A stretch of 6,814 nucleotides of DNA from assembly GCA_013695575.1 (NCBI GenBank), contig JACDAF010000218.1, forward strand, positions 1 to 6,814. The letters run 5' to 3'. The position numbers and the translations under genes are program-made. Under the pieces are notes generated by a model. It was not told the DNA's origin, ran no database searches, and saw only the letters and a list, made by a program, of their open reading frames with translations. The DNA comes from Chloroflexota bacterium. GTDB lineage: Bacteria; Chloroflexota; Limnocylindria; P2-11E. Below, piece after piece: positions 5,360-6,814 of this stretch; position 1 is the first letter of the stretch, and every line of letters starts with the position of its first letter.

Positions 5360-6102
5360 TGGCCCGAGGCGTTCGCGGACCGGACCGCTCGCCATTGTCG
5401 GACGAGGTGAAGGCCGAGCTCGCGCGCATCCCGCTGCGGGCGTGCGACCGTCACGTGCTCGCCGAGCTCTTGCCCCGGGCGGCGCATCTCGGTGTGCCGG
5501 CGCGCCGCCTTGCGCATCGCGCGGAGGAGGTCGACCCACACGCCGCGCTCGCGAGAGGGTGCTGCCGGCGCGCGTACCTGCGCGGGCTCTTCCTGGCGGG
5601 GGGCTCGCTGTCCGCGGGGGCGTCCGGATACTTGCTCGAGCTCCGCCCGCCTCGAGGCGAGGCGGTGCGCGCCCGAACCGTTCTGGCGCGGGAGGGCCTC
5701 CGTCCGCGGGGGCGCCAGCGGCGCGGACGGCCGGTGCTGGCGCTCCGCGAGGGCGACGCGATCGCGTCGTTCATGCGAGCCGCGGGCGCGACGGAGACGC
5801 TCATGCGCTTCGAGACGAAGCGGGTCGCGCGAGAGGTGCGCGCGCGCACCAACGCCGCAGTGAACGCGGATTCTGCGAATCTCGCGCGCGCGGTCGTCGC
5901 CGCGCGAGAGCAGACCGCCGCGATACACACCCTCGCCGAGCGCCGGATGCTCGCGCGTCTCGGCGGCCCGCTGCGCGACGCGGCGCGCGCGCGGCTGCGC
6001 ATGCCGACGGCCACGCTCGCCGAGCTGGCAGTGCGCCTCGGCACCACGAAGTGGACGGTGCGCTCCCGAATGCGCCGCCTCATGGCGGAGGCGGTGCGAT
6101 GA
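5359..6102 (+). CDS. whiA: Compact WhiA-family DNA-binding protein
   Basis: WhiA proteins combine a degenerate LAGLIDADG homing-endonuclease fold with a C-terminal helix-turn-helix. They act in sporulation and cell division control (Streptomyces) or in division and chromosome segregation (Bacillus), without nuclease activity. This copy has 247 residues, whereas WhiA is usually about 310-330. The N-terminus keeps the opening signature LSDEVKAELARIPLRACDRHVLAELL (13-38), but only about 30 residues then precede CCRRAYLRGLFLAGGSL (68-84), so most of the first LAGLIDADG-like repeat is missing. The second repeat (70-150), the FETKRVAREVRARTN stretch (151-165), VNADSANLARAVVAA (168-182) and a helix-turn-helix near 217-241 are all present. 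The frame is uninterrupted and codon use looks normal, so this looks like a reduced form and not a broken gene. The ATG is joined to the rapZ stop as TGATG, and the stop overlaps tpiA as ATGA. No yvcK lies between rapZ and whiA. Confidence 0.9.
   Translation: MARGVRGPDRSPLSDEVKAELARIPLRACDRHVLAELLPRAAHLGVPARRLAHRAEEVDPHAALARGCCRRAYLRGLFLAGGSLSAGASGYLLELRPPRGEAVRARTVLAREGLRPRGRQRRGRPVLALREGDAIASFMRAAGATETLMRFETKRVAREVRARTNAAVNADSANLARAVVAAREQTAAIHTLAERRMLARLGGPLRDAARARLRMPTATLAELAVRLGTTKWTVRSRMRRLMAEAVR
5700..5730. repeat. 9-bp stem inverted repeat inside whiA
   Basis: CCGTCCGCG at 5700-5708 is perfectly complementary to CGCGGACGG at 5722-5730, with a 13-base loop. The transcript could form a strong hairpin in the Arg-rich middle of the WhiA coding region. 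There is no T-run, so it is not an intrinsic terminator. A chance origin in GC-rich Arg codons is likely. Confidence 0.5.
5754..5769. repeat. 16-bp perfect palindrome inside whiA
   Basis: CGACGCGATCGCGTCG is its own reverse complement and contains the GCGATCGC octamer. It encodes part of EGDAIASF in frame. Function is unknown and it may be a by-product of codon preference. Confidence 0.5.
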
Positions 6103-6814
6103 CGCGGCCGCGGCTCGTCATCGGGAATTGGAAGATGAACCCGCCCACGCTCGCGGAGGCGGTCGACCTCGCCCGCTCGGTCGCCCGGATCGAGGCGACG
6201 GCGGTCGACGTCGGTGTCGCACCGCCGGCCGTCGCGCTCGCGGCCGTCGCGCATGCGCTCGGCGACAGCACCGTTCGCGTGTACGCCCAGGACGTGCACT
6301 GGGAGGAGAGCGGCGCCTTCACGGGGCAGACGTCCTCCTCGATGCTTCGCGGGATCGCCGGCGGCGCGATCGTCGGGCACTCGGAGGTCCGCCGGTATCA
6401 GGGCGACGACGACCTCCAGATCGCGAAGAAGGTCGCTCGCGCGCTCGCGGCGGGGCTGCGTGTGATCCTCTGCGTCGGCGAGACCGAGCAGCAATACGCG
6501 GCCGGAGAGACCCTCGAGGTCATCTCGCGACAGATCGCGGCCGATCTCGCCACGGCGCCGCGCCGTTCCCCGGTCGCGATCGCCTACGAGCCCGTCTGGG
6601 CGATCGGCACGGGCCGGCCCGCGACGGGAGCCCATGCGGAGGACGCGGCGACCGCCATCCGCGACGCTCTCGCCGGTGCGGGTCGCGACGGCGACGCGAC
6701 GCCGATCCTCTACGGCGGCAGCGTCAGCGCCGGCAGCGCGGGCGAGTTCGCCGCCGCCCCCGGGATCGATGGTGCGCTCGTCGGGGGCGCCAGCCTGAAG
6801 ATCGACGAGTTCGC
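6099..6814 (+). CDS. tpiA: Triosephosphate isomerase (3'-partial)
   Basis: This glycolytic/gluconeogenic enzyme interconverts dihydroxyacetone phosphate and glyceraldehyde-3-phosphate in the cytoplasm. The first 238 residues are present and the window ends before the stop, probably lacking only the last 10-20 residues. All catalytic residues are visible: Asn10 and Lys12 in GNWKMN (9-14), the electrophile His94 in VGHSE (92-96), and the base Glu164 in YEPVWAIGTG (163-172). The flexible loop 6 follows Glu164. The phosphate-binding YGGSV (205-209) and VGGASLK (228-234) are also intact. The ATG at 6099 overlaps the whiA stop as ATGA, and the sequence begins close to the first beta strand as usual, so the start is secure. 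No promoter of its own is seen, so it is probably expressed as the last visible gene of the rapZ-whiA unit. Nothing suggests a departure from normal activity. Confidence 0.97.
   Translation, partial: MTRPRLVIGNWKMNPPTLAEAVDLARSVARIEATAVDVGVAPPAVALAAVAHALGDSTVRVYAQDVHWEESGAFTGQTSSSMLRGIAGGAIVGHSEVRRYQGDDDLQIAKKVARALAAGLRVILCVGETEQQYAAGETLEVISRQIAADLATAPRRSPVAIAYEPVWAIGTGRPATGAHAEDAATAIRDALAGAGRDGDATPILYGGSVSAGSAGEFAAAPGIDGALVGGASLKIDEF

Noticed and set aside
4214..5539. A long minus-strand open frame (about 440 codons) opposite the holin-like, rapZ and whiA genes
   Set aside because: It lies antisense to clearly recognisable genes and is Arg/Asp/His-rich with no motifs. Long antisense frames are expected at this GC content.
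5359..6102. An active LAGLIDADG homing endonuclease
   Set aside because: The WhiA-specific N-terminal signature, VNADSANL stretch and C-terminal helix-turn-helix are present, the acidic catalytic residue expected at the end of the LAGLIDADG helix is replaced (LFLAGGSL), and the neighbour is rapZ.
5451..6635. A minus-strand frame of nearly 400 codons opposite whiA and tpiA
   Set aside because: It spans two unrelated well-supported genes and consists of Arg-rich shadow sequence.

Overview
This window is very GC-rich and densely coding. It holds nine genes, all on the plus strand. The genes either overlap by a few bases or are separated by short gaps, the largest being about 90 bp. Both ends cut a gene: the first CDS lacks its start and the last lacks its end. 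The composition, frequent GTG starts, a whiA-type gene and the order rapZ-whiA-tpiA suggest a high-GC Gram-positive-like or Chloroflexota bacterium (an uncultured Limnocylindria-like lineage would fit). That placement is inference from gene content, not proof.

Layout. (1) Bases 1-198 are the C-terminal end of a small protein resembling the SHOCT-like/YvlB-type domain. (2) Bases 291-3024 are a three-gene ABC-2 exporter: a DrrA/NatA-like ATPase, then two paralogous six-helix permeases. The first permease is start-stop coupled to the ATPase. (3) Bases 3070-4101 encode a polytopic membrane protein I cannot assign, with an unusual set of Asp/Trp/His residues. It overlaps by ATGA a four-helix Phage_holin_4_2/YvlD-family protein (4098-4472). 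(4) Bases 4469-6814 are a tightly coupled set: rapZ (yvcJ), whiA and tpiA, joined by CTGA, TGATG and ATGA junctions.

How they work together. The ATPase and the two permeases should form one heteromeric exporter. The rapZ-whiA-tpiA set is a housekeeping neighbourhood in which a nucleotide-binding metabolic regulator and a WhiA regulator sit next to a glycolytic enzyme. Compared with the usual rapZ-yvcK-whiA order, yvcK/glmR is absent between rapZ and whiA.

The most notable points are: a whiA product about 60-80 residues shorter than usual, missing most of its N-terminal repeat; a rapZ with no ordinary start codon at the expected place, where a CTG overlaps the previous stop; a well-spaced -10-like TACTCT immediately before the holin-like start, suggesting a leaderless internal promoter; and the unassigned membrane protein with possible metal-ligand residues. 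I see no mobile element, CRISPR array, RNA gene or defence system.
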